DNA of 64,000 nucleotides from Portulaca oleracea. Its lineage: Eukaryota > Streptophyta > Magnoliopsida > Caryophyllales > Portulacaceae. Below the pieces are notes generated by a model that did not search any database, was not told the origin of the DNA, and saw only the letters and a program-made list of their open reading frames with translations. The DNA is taken from NCBI GenBank assembly GCA_029582165.1, contig CM055889.1, positions 32,467,427 to 32,531,426 of the forward strand, read 5' to 3'. Both the position numbers and the translations under genes were made by a program. Numbering within the stretch: the stretch's first letter is position 1; each line of letters begins with the position of its first letter. Shown piece after piece: positions 33,190-45,390 of the stretch.

Positions 33190-33440
33190 AATTATAATTG
33201 TGACGCAATGTAATGGTGTGAACAAAGCACGTGTCACAAAATTTATTGTGACAGCAAATGTAGTCACCACATTTCTGCACATCTTTTTGTGACAAGATGT
33301 TTGATAATATTTGTAACATGATTTGCTGTCACCAACTATTTTTGTGACACAAATATGTGACAAGTTCTAAATTTCCAATTTTTAATATTTATTCTTTTTA
33401 GTGATTTTGTGTCACAAATGTGTGACACAAGTAGTCATTT
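33190..33440. repeat. CACTA subterminal repeats, left end
   Basis: At least ten direct and inverted copies of TGTGACA/TGTCACA and TGTGACGC-type boxes. In CACTA elements such repeats bind the accessory TNPA-like protein. The right end (41,830-41,915) has fewer, more diverged GTTACAA/TGTGACGA boxes. Confidence 0.75.
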
Positions 33441-34294
33441 CTCAAATTTGCTAAAACTTATTATTTTTAATTTTTGTTGGCTGATTGGATATAATACATG
33501 GGACATAATTTTAAAAAAAATACAATAATAATAAAACTAAAACTAAAATTTAATTCAATTAATATCCACAAAATATGTAAATAAATTAAGTAAGAGTAGC
33601 TGTCAATTGCACAATTGCTAAATTGTTATCCAAAAACTATTTCTATACAAAAGAAAGTTCCTCAAAACAGTCAAATATATGTGCAAAACTACTAGTAAAA
33701 AAAAATTATGCTCCTATGGGCTTGGAATATATGCAGAAGGAATAGTGGTTTCGTCAACATTTGCTGCTCCACCCTCTGGTACTTGTCCCTAAAGAACATA
33801 ATCAAAATAGAAAGTATAAGTACCTGTCCCTAGAGAGCATAATCAAATCCAAATAAGTGGAATATGTACATATACAGCACATAATAAATAAAATCACAAT
33901 TGTTGTCTTCATAATATTACACAGTACAAGAGCACTAATTCTTCCTGTAATAGTTTGTTGTAAAATGGTTGACCATTTTCGGCGAAAATCTCTGAACACT
34001 TAGATGGCTCCAGCTTGTTCGAGCATTACTTCCTCTCCAGACAATAAACAAGGAAGCCAATATGAACTTGTTAAGTGTTAAAAAAAATATAATTCACAAT
34101 GACATTTGAATTTTGAACTATCAAAAACTAAGGGAACATCAAACCCACACTCTCCACCGTAGGAATACCAAAGAAGACCAAAAAAATGAAGCAGGAACTG
34201 TAAGGTTAGATAGTCATTTTAAAGACAAAAAAATCAATATTCTATTCAATGGCTCATGAGGAAAATTTACCATTACAATAAATAACTGACTTAC

Positions 34295-36508
34295 CTGTGC
34301 TTGTGGTAGATAAGGACCTCCTAAACTTGAAACATTCATGATCGGAGAAGTAAGTAGTCCACCGGACATACCATTTGCAACTTGCAAAGTCTGAACCTGG
34401 GATATCAAATCCTTCACAATATCTTCCAACCTGTCAATGCGCTGATCTTGAATGGTAACACGAGCACGATAAGCAGAAAGTTCATTTATGTTTGGTTTAT
34501 CGCTCCTAATCTGCCTCAAGTCATGACTCAGCTTACTAACTTGGGATTTGTTGACTCCAATACCATAAAGGATCGGCCTTTGGTAACCTTCACCTTCCAT
34601 AAGCTCCTTCCAAACAGCTTTTTGAATGTCACATTCTGTCGCAGAATCAAGAGATCCCGAAGCATTGATGCTGTTTACCTTCTTTGTAACTAGTTCCTTT
34701 GCTGTATCCTAAAACAATTAATAAAAAGGCAAGTCCACCAGCCTTTGTAATTTGTAAAATACCTAGGGAGATGTTTTAAATATAAAAAGGATACAAGAAT
34801 ATCACCATCAAATTTTGAGTTTCCTTTTGAATGTACTGTCCATCCTTGTTCTTATGAGCCAACTCAAAAAATTCAACTTCTGTTGGCTTTCTTTTCTTCT
34901 CCAGTTTCTAAAATAGAATAATGTAAACATAAAAAATAATCCAGTTCACTCAAAAGACTTTAAATATTCAGTACAAAGTTGTTAACTACTCAATAATTAT
35001 GTAGGATAAACTTACAAACATATCTTTCCTTCGGGCATAGCTTATAGAACCAATAGTACGTGTATGTATTTGCGTATTTCGAGCCTCCTTACCCTTCATT
35101 GACATTTCCTATATCATATTAACAATTCAAATTATGAATAAAATTATTACTATCAATACTGAAACTAAAACTACTTTACTGATTTTAATACCTTCGCTTC
35201 ATCGCTTCGTATGTTGGATTTAATCTTTTCCCATTGGTGGTCAGCATAACCAGAAGGACAAGGAACCAAATCAAGAGCATAGTGAAGTTGCTCTTCAGTA
35301 TAGCATTTTTCTTCATCCTTGACATAAAGTCCTTTCTTTTCCCTATAATCTTTCAGTTCTACACTTGCTGTCTTTAGAAGCTTCTCTTTAAATCTGTATT
35401 TGACGCTTCGAAATTTGCTGCCAAGTTTATCGAAAATAACTTTGTCCATTTCTGAAGTCAAAGGTAGACTAAACTTCTCCTACATAAATTACACATATCA
35501 GTTTGTAAAATCAATGTTAAGAAATTTACAAATCTTGAACCAACTAAACATGGACACCAGAAATATTAAAAGTCATTCACATGACCCACACTAAAATATT
35601 TAGATGTTGCATGTTAATATAATGTAGAAATAATTCAATGAATGAAAAAACAATTGTAGTATTTACTTACCCGAATTTCCTCTACAAGCTTAGCACCACA
35701 ATATTTCTTCATCTCGGGAAAAGTTGTTATGTCAAGAGGACAAAGGTTAGGTTGTTTTACTAGCAAAGTCATAAACCTTGTGCATAGGCCACCGGCAGCT
35801 TTAATTGGTTGGGAAAACTCATCAACATGAACCAAAATTTTTTCACCATCCTCTAACATGTAAACATCCTTTACAGACATCCTTTGCATCCTTAATAAAT
35901 TGCCTAGTTCATCTATAGAAAACAAAAGAAAAATAAGAATAAGCGATAATGAACTAAATAATAATTATTATATGCTAATGAAAATGTGATAAAAAGAGGC
36001 AAGTAGATTCACCAACAATCTCAACTTCATCAAGAAGTCTACGCTCGTGCTCGTTAAATTCTTCATCTGATGCTTCTGCTTGGGAATCTGATGCAATTTG
36101 ACGAGAGTTACCTCCCAACGATGCAGAATGATGAGAGTTACCACCCAATGATGAAGGCTGAGTTGATAACACTACTTGGTTCTGATTTGTAGGAGGACAA
36201 CTTGCATTTTCAGATAGAGGTTGCAAACTAAGTGATGGCTGTTGGAGAGCAGTAAACGACTGGAGTTGTGATTCATTAGAGAGTGAATCAAGTTGGGTTA
36301 GTGATTTTGGATGATTAGAAGTGAGAGTAGGAGGTGGAGTTGGTGAGAAAATAGGTTGAATATTAGATGGTAGGATAGATTGTGATCGAAAGGAAAATTG
36401 GGAAACATTAGCTTGAGGATGATTAGAGTTTGAGACTGGTTGTGGAGGATTAATTTGGGATGCAGCCTGTTCCACATGCTTACTCAAAGATTTTTTGGAC
36501 CTAAACAT
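34295..36508 (-). CDS. CACTA accessory protein, Transposase_24 (TNP1/TNPA-like), multi-exon
   Basis: Would bind subterminal repeats and assist the Tnp2 transposase in the nucleus. About six exons by GT-AG junctions: 36,508-36,013 (Ser/Pro/Gln-rich start MFRSKKSLSKHVEQAAS), about 35,910-35,671 (DELGNLLRMQRMSVKDVYML), 35,480-35,192 (KLGSKFRSVKYRFKEKL and GYADHQWEKIKSN), then short exons near 35,110-35,020 (TRTIGSISYARRKDMF) and 34,910-34,810 (RKPTEVEFFELAHKNKDG), and a last one from about 34,710 with VWKELMEGEGYQRPILYGIG and a heptad-like coiled coil (IQDQRIDRLEDIVKDLISQV). This block order is typical of plant Transposase_24. No stop was seen inside the exons. Intron borders were read by eye and the 3' end is not fixed. 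Confidence 0.78.
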
Positions 36509-36889
36509 TTTTGTAAGAAACCTGCAAACTTTTCAATTACAAGGCATATACATATACACATTAGTAGAGAGCTACTAAGCATTAAAAAATCAAATGAAAC
36601 AAACATGTAATTAATTAATTCTAAATAAGTAAGCACAAAAACAAACAAATGATTAGCATGTAAAAACATAGCTAAGAAGTTCAAGACATTAATGAAATAG
36701 CATAAGTTTTAAACAAGAAAACTTAAAGCGAACATGTAAAGCTTCATTCCTAGACACCATAGAAAGCATTAAAAATAAAATAATAAAAACAAAGCAAACA
36801 TAGGAAAGGAAACAAACATCAAAACATCTGTGTGAACCATACGACATTATTTGCCTATTCTTCAATATCCTACTTCCTCCATCTTGGCA

Positions 36890-39800
36890 TTAATGAATGT
36901 CACTAGTGCTTGAAATAATAGAAGGCACACACTGTGTGGTGTAAGGCTCATCTTCTTCATCTTGTAAGGTAGGTCCCATGTCGAATAAATCTCTTGGTAT
37001 TATCATGACAATATGTAACCACCCCATTTCCCTTTGATCACCAATATAAAATACTTGTTTTGCTTGAGAGGAAATTATGAATGGATCATCTTTCAACTGT
37101 TCTCCAGTATGCATCAACTTTGAGAAGTTAACAAGTGGAAACCCAAATTTATCCTTTTTCAATCCCTTTGCTGGCCTAATATCCACCCAATCACAGCGAA
37201 AAAGCATAACCTTAAAGTCACTAAAAAAATCAAGCTCAAGGATCTCTTTGATGACACCATAATAGTTTCCTCCTTCAGCCTCCACAAGAACTCCTGAATT
37301 TTGAGATCTTGGGGTATCACAACTTTTAATACGAAACCTATAACCATTTATAATAAAGCCAGTGCATGTTTTAACATAAGTGTTTGGGCCTCGAGCAATG
37401 GCTATGACTTCTTTATCACAATTATCTCTCTTCATTATGGGTACCTAGAAGAGTTCAATAACATAGTTGTTAGCATGTTCAAAACCGCATTAGATAGTCA
37501 CCAAGGTAAATACATATTTTCAAACCTGAGACTTTATCCAAGATGGGAACTTTTCAACCAACAACTTTTCCTCCAATCTAGCATCCATGCAACCATTTCT
37601 AAGAGCTCGCTCTTCAACTAGAAAAGATCTATATAGCCATATGTCAATCCCAAAACCACATCATGTATTTATAGTGTGAAAGTAATAGGAATCGTAATCT
37701 ACTTACTCACGATAAGGTTGAATCTTGTCATGATTTACTAATATATAACGGTGGGCTTGAGCTAATGGCTTATCATCAAGTTTGTCACACACAATCTTTC
37801 CAAACATACGACCACCCGAATCAAATAAATACTTATCTTTTCCAGGAATATTATCATCATTTCTGTGTGGCCGATTGAATGGAGTCTCCACATTTTCAAA
37901 ATATCTTAAACAAAATGTAATGCACTCTTCTGCAACATATGCTTCAGCCATTGATCCTTCAAGTTGGGCCTTATTATGAACATATAACTTCAATCGTACC
38001 AAAAACCTATATATTCCAACAAACCACAAAGCAGAAAATTAGTTTTAACAAAATAGAACAAGTAATTAAGTTATTATATAATAAGATCTTTTAGAATAAT
38101 ACCTCTCAATTGGGTACATCCATCGATAATGGACTGGACCACCAAGTTTTGCCTCATAAATTAGATGAATTGTCAAATGCACCATGATCGTGAAAAAACT
38201 AGGGAGAAATATTTGCTCCAAGTCACACAATGTCCTCACAATTCGATGTTACAGATTATCTAATTCATCAGGGTCAAGAACCTTAGCACACAACCCTTTG
38301 AAGAAATAACATAATTCTGACAAAGCATTCACCACCTTAATTTGTGACTGAGAATGCAAGGAAGCCCTCAGAGCAATAGGCAAAATGTCTTGCATTAGAA
38401 TATGTCCATCATGACTCTTGAGATTATGAAGTTTAAGATCCTTCAAATTAACACCCCTTGAAATGTTTGACGCATATCCATCTGGAACCTTAAGGTCATT
38501 CAACACTTGCAAGAACGAAGATTTCTCTTTCTTAGACATAGTATAGCATGCAGGTGGTGAATATGGCTTCTCATTACCTTGTTCAATAAGGTGAAGCTCA
38601 GGCCTTAGACCCATTTCTTTAAGATCTTTTCGAGCACTATCATTGTCTTTAGTCTTCCCATCTAAATTCAAAAAAGTACCAAGAACATTATCAATAACAT
38701 TTTTCTCTATATGCATCACATCCAAATTATGCCTTAGTAAATTATGCTTCCAATAAGGCAAGTTAAAGAATATGCTCCTCTTTTTCCATAATTGCTCTCC
38801 ACCATCAATATTATCCTCAATAAAACTAGCACCATCTTCAAATACACCAACATTCTCATGAGAAAAATAATCAACGTAAGCTTCATCCTCAATAGGAATA
38901 GAACTACTACTAGCATCTCTCATCCTTTTCTTAGAAGATTTAGAACCTTTTCCATAAACAAAGTTTGTGCCTTCTAATTGCTTTTCAATAGTAGTCCCAC
39001 TAAGTGGTTTAGGAGGACCTCTATGCTCTATAGTCCCATCAAATCGTTCCTTTTGTAATCGACAAGGATCAGACTGCTCAAGCCATCTACGATGACCCAT
39101 ATAGCAAAACTTTCTCCCATGTTTTAACCAAATTGAATGGGTGTTATTTGCACAATGAGGACATGCTACCCGTCCCTTAGTACTCCAGCCAGACAAGTTA
39201 GCATAAGCTGGAAAATCATTTATAGTCCAAGTTAAGGCTGCATGTAATGTAAAATTTTCTTCAGCAAATGCATCATACGCAACTACACCATCCCACAATT
39301 GCTTCAATTCATGTATCAAGGGCTGTAAATAAATATCTATATCATTTCCAGGACCTTTTTCCCCAGGAATAATCATGGAAAGAATAATTGAATGTTGTTT
39401 CATGCATAACCATGGAGGTAAATTGTACGGAATCAACAAGACAGGCCACGTGCTATATGTTGTACTCATAGTACGAAAAGGATTAAACCCATCACTAGCA
39501 AGACCAAGCCTTATACTACGAGGGTCTGAGACAAACCATGAAAATTTATCATCAAATGCTTTCCAAGCTATACCATCTGCAGGATGTCTTAACTTGCCAT
39601 CTTTTGTTCGGTCAGTGAAATGCCATCTCATGTCCTTTGCTGTTTTTTGTGACCCATAAAGTCTCTTTAATCTAGGAATTAGGGGAAAGTAACGTAAGAC
39701 TTTTGCAGCCTTCTTTTTACATGCCCTTGGAGTTTCCTCCCCCTCATCATCATCCTCACCTACATCACCAGTTTTCCACCTAGATGCATTGCATACATGA

Positions 39801-40603
39801 CATGATTGCTGATTTTCCCTCTCACCCCAATAAAGCATACAATCATTAGGACATGTATGAATTTTTTCGTAACTAAGACCCAAATCATTGGTCAATTTTT
39901 TAGCTTCATATGCTGTTGATGGCAAGGAAGTCACATGAGGAAATGCATCTCTCAAGAATTCTAAGAGCATAGTAAAGACCTTATTAGACATCTCACTTAA
40001 ACATTTCAGGTGATATAAGTGTAAATTAAAAGACAAGTTAGAATACTTGCAGCCTGGATAAAGCTCATTATCACATTCCTCCAATAATTTTTTATATCGA
40101 GCATCCTCAGCACTTGTATTGTTATTTTGTTGGGGTGGCACATCTATTGGTATGTCATCAAGTTGTTGTGACCCATTTACCCCACTAGCATAACTCATGT
40201 TTCCTCCTCTCATCTCAGAAGAACCATTTGAAGCAAACACATTATACCCTAGAGCATCTCGTAGTAAACCTCTCATATCATCCTCACTTATAGGAGTCCC
40301 AGAGGCAGTAACTACTTCAGAAGCAGAGGCACCAACTGATTGAGAAGGAGTTTGAGAAGAATCATATCGAGAACCTACTCGTTGTTCCCCATGAAAGGTC
40401 CAAGTAGTATATCCCGGTAAAAATCCCCTAGATAATATATGTCTATGAGCAAGGTCTGTATTAAGCCATGCTCTATTGCGACACTTCATACAAGGGCATA
40501 CAATCTCCCCTCTTACCGCTTTAATCTTAGCAAAAGTAATGAAGGATTTAGCGCCAGCCTTGTAAGCGTCACTTGTTAGAGGTGCTTTGATCCAAGTTTT
40601 GTC
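36890..40603 (-). pseudogene. tnp2: CACTA transposase, Tnp2 family, with DUF4218 and DUF4216 regions
   Basis: Cuts and joins the CACTA ends in the nucleus. Start taken at MDKTWIKAPLTS (40,603), the usual Tnp2 N-terminus, not at the upstream ATG at 40,648. Exon 1 (40,603-38,103) holds the transposase-associated zinc region (CPCMKCRNRAW), HTCPNDCMLYWGE, LASDGFNPF, the DIDIYLQPLIHELKQLW block and HNLDVMHIEKN. TAA at 38,246-38,248 interrupts it shortly before DUF4218 (RIVRTLCDLEQIF, HYRWMYPIER). Exon 2 (38,006-37,707) continues DUF4218 (MAEAYVAEECITFCLRYF). Exon 3 (37,628-37,526) and exon 4 (37,444-36,890) carry DUF4216 (GFIINGYRFRIKSCD, DWVDIRPAKG). All intron borders are GT-AG. A single nonsense codon is the only lesion seen, so the gene was functional recently. 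Confidence 0.9.
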
Positions 40604-40648
40604 CATTAAGACTAAGTTGCAACAACACCTAATTTTAAACCTAAACAA

Positions 40649-41829
40649 GCCACGGATGTTTTTAGTTCAAGCATATATACAATTAACAACACTCAAAGGC
40701 TAAATTCATAAAAAGATGAAATGTTATGAAATAAAAGACATCATAATTGCAGGCAAAATGAAAGACATCATCAAAATCTCCTTAGTTTCAAAATATCACA
40801 CAAGGTTTATTATTATACAACCAAAAAACCATAATATCCAATCCAACCACTAATGGTTGAAGTTAGGCTCAAGATACAGTATCATAATCATCTTAAAACG
40901 TTTCTCACAATTGATTATCTAAGTCAACTACATGCGGTTGGCAATGATGAAAAAGTTAGGCAATAGTTCTACAAATTAAACACAAATTAGCACATCTAAT
41001 TTGCACACTAAACGAGATTTAAATTTTGTTATTGGAAAAAAAAAACAAAAGATAGCTATTTGTACGCAAAATAAACAGAAGGCTTTGACAGATACTGGTA
41101 AATTGACGCTCGGTGGAGTCCCCTTGTGAGATCTTTATGCTTTATAAATTACATGCATTCGATTTTTGGTGATCTAATTGATCGATTTTAGTTTCATCTA
41201 ACATCAATTAAATAAGAAAAATTACCCGCTTCCCTTGAATTGTCCAAAACCAAAACCCTAAAAATTAGAATTATATCTTAGTCAATTATGAAAAAGAAGA
41301 ACATGACAGATATAGACATGAAAAGGAGATCCATATATGAACATTAATAATTAAGAAATTACTTACAATTTTCAAACCCTGAAGCTATGGAATTGTGAGT
41401 CGCCTCTACACCAACTTCTTGGTGGTACGGAAATCGGGGCTTTAACAACCATATAGAAGATCAGTCTACTATCAAAGAAGACTATGATTGTCAATTAAGG
41501 CTCAATGTTTTAAGTGTTTAAATCCATGGATGCCCTAATTAGACTGGCGGCGGAGGATGGAGAGAGTGAGGGAGTGGAGAAGTTTTCTTTGTAAAAAAAT
41601 ATGTATTAGTGACGCATGACTGACCCTCTATTTCCAAAACTTTAATTTTTAATTTTATTTTTTTCCCCCAATATCTCTACTATGTGCATTGGGCGGGAAA
41701 GATGGCGCCGTCCCAAATAATGGAAAATATTATAGCGCCAATCCGAATTTTATTTAATTAAATCAAGCATTTAGTAAATATTGTAATCTTTTGTTTTGTT
41801 TATTTATTTCTAGTTCATGGTAACAGCGG
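40649..41829. other. 5' region of the CACTA element
   Basis: Noncoding 1.2 kb upstream of tnp2 (on the - strand). 41,390-41,560 is less AT-rich, with a CTCCACTCCCTCACTCTC-like leader on the - strand; it may contain the promoter and 5' UTR. No certain signal. Confidence 0.4.
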
Positions 41830-41937
41830 TTTCCGTTACAAATATTACAACACCTATTTAATATAAAAAAAGTTGTAACACCCATTATATACGTTACAAA
41901 ATATATGTGACGAATCTATACTTTTGTTGTAGTGAGT

Positions 41938-43125
41938 CTTTTGTATTTTTATTATATTTCCTCACGAACATTGGACTGTATTGGGGTAAGATCCTAACTA
42001 GTAAGTCCATGCGCAACAAGTCACAATCAACCTCCTTAGAGGAATTCAAGTTACATAAAACCATAGTAGAGTATACTGTCCAAGTCAAAGTGGGCCCAGG
42101 ACGTTGGAAGCATATATTGAGCCTCATCGAGGGAAGAGTTCACTTCAAGAAGATCTCGGTGTTGGAAATGTCCCGAAAATGTTTAGTTTCATTCGAGTAC
42201 TCTAGCCAAGTTAATTCGATGGTTAATGACTTTGCTAGAAGTCCCCTTAATCAGTGATCGAATAGGTTCGATGACAGCCGAGTTATTTCGTCCCACAGGG
42301 TCACACAAGTCAGCAACTTGAAGGCAATGTGTATGTGGAAAAGGTTTGAGGCAATACGAGATTGAATCGCGGGAAGGGTGGAAGTCGGCTTTGGAGAAAT
42401 CGGCCACCACGGACAACCACAAGGCCACCACGACCCGTGGAGGCTCACCACAGTCCGTGGTGACCCTGCCATGGTCCGTGGTGGGCCTAAGTTCAGCATA
42501 AATTGTTCTGTTGTCCACCACTGTCCGTGGTGAACCCCAGGCACATGTCCCACATCGGTGGTGGAACTCTTCCTCCCCCTTTCTCTCCCCTATATATATA
42601 TGACCTATGGGATGCTAAAGAGTGTCTTTCCGTCCCTTGAGGCCCCTATGGTAGTCTCCCTTTGGAGATTTTGGGATACCAGGAAAACTATCTATTAGAT
42701 AGCTTCTGGTTTAGGACTACGAGGGTGATTACTCGAGGTCCTAGAATAAGAAAGGTCGGTCATATTTGATACAAATCACATACTCATCCGTTCTCGGTTG
42801 GATTGAGATCGGGTGATCTAGCAGTCGGTGTCATAAGTGCTGTGTGGACTGCTGTGGAGGTCTCCTATTTTGTAGACTTCCCACTCGGAGTCCCAGAGTG
42901 ACGCGTTCAAAAGTTGAAGGACGGCCGAGGCTTATCTGTTCGAAAGACTGCCAGGTAAATAGCTCAGCCTCTGCTATCTGTTTCTTTCCTGTTATTTATT
43001 GTTTTGGGTTAGGGTAGATTAGGTGAAGGCCTAAGTGTTAGGACTTCTTCCGCCCTTAGTCGGGTGGGCTCAATTAGATTGGGCCTTCCACCCTTTCGGG
43101 CCCAAGGGAACCCCCATAACACATC
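41938..43125 (+). repeat. 5' LTR of element A, second part
   Basis: Continues the LTR after the CACTA insertion and aligns with 49,016-50,074, then 110 bp further than the truncated 3' LTR. It contains CCACGGTCCGTGG-like palindromes at 42,400-42,540 and a TATATATATA box at 42,591. It ends near CCCATAACACA just before the primer site. Confidence 0.82.
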
Positions 43126-43127
43126 AG

Positions 43128-43139
43128 TGGTATCAGAGT
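43128..43139 (+). other. Primer binding site of element A (iMet type)
   Basis: TGGTATCAGAGT, 2-4 bases after the LTR end. Matches the common plant initiator-Met tRNA primer site except for its last base. Confidence 0.85.
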
Positions 43140-45390
43140 CGCAGATAGCATGCTATAGCTTGTTATGGTTTTCTCTTGCATGTATTCAATCGTTGAATTC
43201 ATGTTAGGTTGCTAGAATTTAATTATTTATGCCCTTTTATGTTTTCGTCTTGATGGATATGATCTGTTAGGATGTTTTCATGCTAGAATTAATTGTTAAT
43301 TTGGCATGTTGTAAAATCTAAACCTGAATTATTATAGTAATGATCTTGTTTATTTGATAAACCTTGGTTGTGATTGATTAAATGTTGGTTTTGGATGTTT
43401 GATTGTTTTTCCTTGCGATCACTTGTGGCTATCGGAATGAGGTGGGAAAGTCATGGCCATGGAAAGATTGTTGCCTTGCCCATGGACTTGTATATGAGTT
43501 TCCACCCCTTGTTTGACAAGGAATCTCGAGCACGACACTAGGTATCTTGCACGAGATTTTGGTGAGACTCATTGCATTTCCTTACTCATTTGAGCATTGC
43601 GAGTAATGTTGCATTAGACATCGTACTCGTGATGACACTTTGTGATCGTTTTGGAAATGTTGAGGTAGGGTATAGTCTAGGAAATGACATGCGATGTCAT
43701 ACCCGAGACTAGTGCCACCTCAAGTCTCTTCAAACATCAAAACCTTATGAAATTCGACTTTTGAGTCTAAAATGTTTAGACTTGAAAATTCGATTTCAAC
43801 AACTTCTCGGTTAAATTGGATTTAACCTGCAGTTGAGCACTGGGTGATTCCAGTAAAGCACTGCATTGTGGGAAGGTTAATTTTTGGAAAATTAACTATC
43901 AATCGCTCAGTTGGACATAAATAAATCATTTGTGGAGTTGATCGTTGGGTGATTACATTCGATACTCTACGAAATGATTCTCAGCGTAATAATGTATCAA
44001 CTGAGTTAAAATTTGCTTAATTTAGGAAATTGAGCAACTGAGTATGTGTCTAGCCTTGAAATTTGGAATTTCAAGAAGGAAAGGGTTTCCCATCTCACCC
44101 TAAAATTGTTTTAGGTTGGAGATTTATCTTAATAAAATTGGATTTTATTGAGTTCTTGCATGCATTTATTCTTGCTATGTGATTAAGATCGCTTGTGTTG
44201 CGGAAATAGTTTTGGCTAATGTATGATTTTGGTTTGATGCGTTGCTTGTTGGAAACCTTCTATAATTGTTATTGAGTAGGGTTTTGCATATATGTGATAT
44301 GTCTTGACATATATGAGATATGTCTTGTTGCAATGCTACCAAAATGTTTGCTTGAGTTACATGCACTCTTAATATGGCCATAGCTAGTTGGTTTTACTGG
44401 TCAACGTATCGGGTTGGGTGAAATACGGCCCACGTGCTGTCGATTTGTAATATATTTAATTTAATTTGATTAAATTTGTAATTTGTATTTGAAATCGTTG
44501 TAACCTCATGAGATGAGGACAACTTGTAATTCTTGTATGATTAAATTTGTAATTTGTATTTGAAATCATTGTAACCTCATGAGATGGGATATCAAGTTGA
44601 GTGGGAACCCAAGGCGACTTGAATGTTGGTTCGAGTGGGAGCTAATATATATATTGCGATGTTCCAAGAAGGAGTTCTTGAAAGCGTTCGAGAAGATGTT
44701 CTTGAAGTGCAAATAAAGAGAATCCGTGAATCGTTCAAGTTGGAATTCTAGAAGTTTCAAGAAAGAGTTCTTGAAGTCTTAAAGACTAGCTCGGCTTAGT
44801 TAAAATGTTTAATTAAGTCTAGGTGGCCATACTAGGGGTTTTATTTTATGCTTTGAATGGTTTTTAGTATGCTTTATCATTTTATTATGTCTATCACGCT
44901 AGATTCGATAGTGTCACCTAGAATCGCATGTTTAGGATAATAAAATATGTACTCTCAAAATATGAACGTATGATTGCCCATCCTGATGAATACCACTTGG
45001 ATCATGGGCGGTCATTTCCAAAGTAAGTCATCCATGGATCATTAACAAGTTGACTTGGCAGTCAGGTTTGTTCATAATGGCAGACTATATGGTTTAGTGT
45101 CATGAGCAACAGAGAGAGGTGACGTATATGACACACACACATTCTTGCCAAGAGTCGTTTAGAACGATTGATCATGAGATGATCTACCTTAGGCAAAGGA
45201 CACGAGGTTTGTTTGGGCCAAAGTTCACTCGATGTCGCTTAGGCCTGTTGGGTCTTGGTTACGTTAAAACACCAATGAGAGTTAAGTGTGTTTTATTGTT
45301 GAAATTAAAATGGTTTAACTTTTTAATTATTGATGAATAAATCTAAATTGAATCGTTTGGCTTGTAGATTCTTAAAGTTATATGATAACT
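43140..45390 (+). other. Leader of element A
   Basis: 2.2 kb without a coding frame, rich in short phrases such as AATTTGTAATTTGTATTTGA (twice, about 44,470 and 44,550). Parts resemble, in reverse complement, 50,075-50,242 and 54,390-56,480, the leader of the related element B. Confidence 0.55.

Larger units (their letters stand above)
33124..41934 (-). mobile_element. CACTA (En/Spm) DNA transposon, 8.8 kb
   Basis: Inverted ends CACTACAACAAAAATAT and, on the right, its near complement ending TTTTGTTGTAGTG. A 3-bp duplication AGT flanks it (33,121-33,123; 41,935-41,937), as usual for CACTA. The two genes, both on the - strand, are the standard pair: a Tnp2-type transposase and a Transposase_24 (TNPA/TNP1-like) accessory protein. 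Subterminal regions carry many TGTGACA-type repeats. The undisrupted target is preserved in the sister LTR at 49,013-49,015. Apart from one stop in tnp2 the element looks complete. Confidence 0.95.

Noticed and set aside
43128..43139. tRNA fragments at the primer sites
   Set aside because: The TGGTATCAGAG-type sequences are primer sites next to LTRs; no cloverleaf can be formed around any of them.
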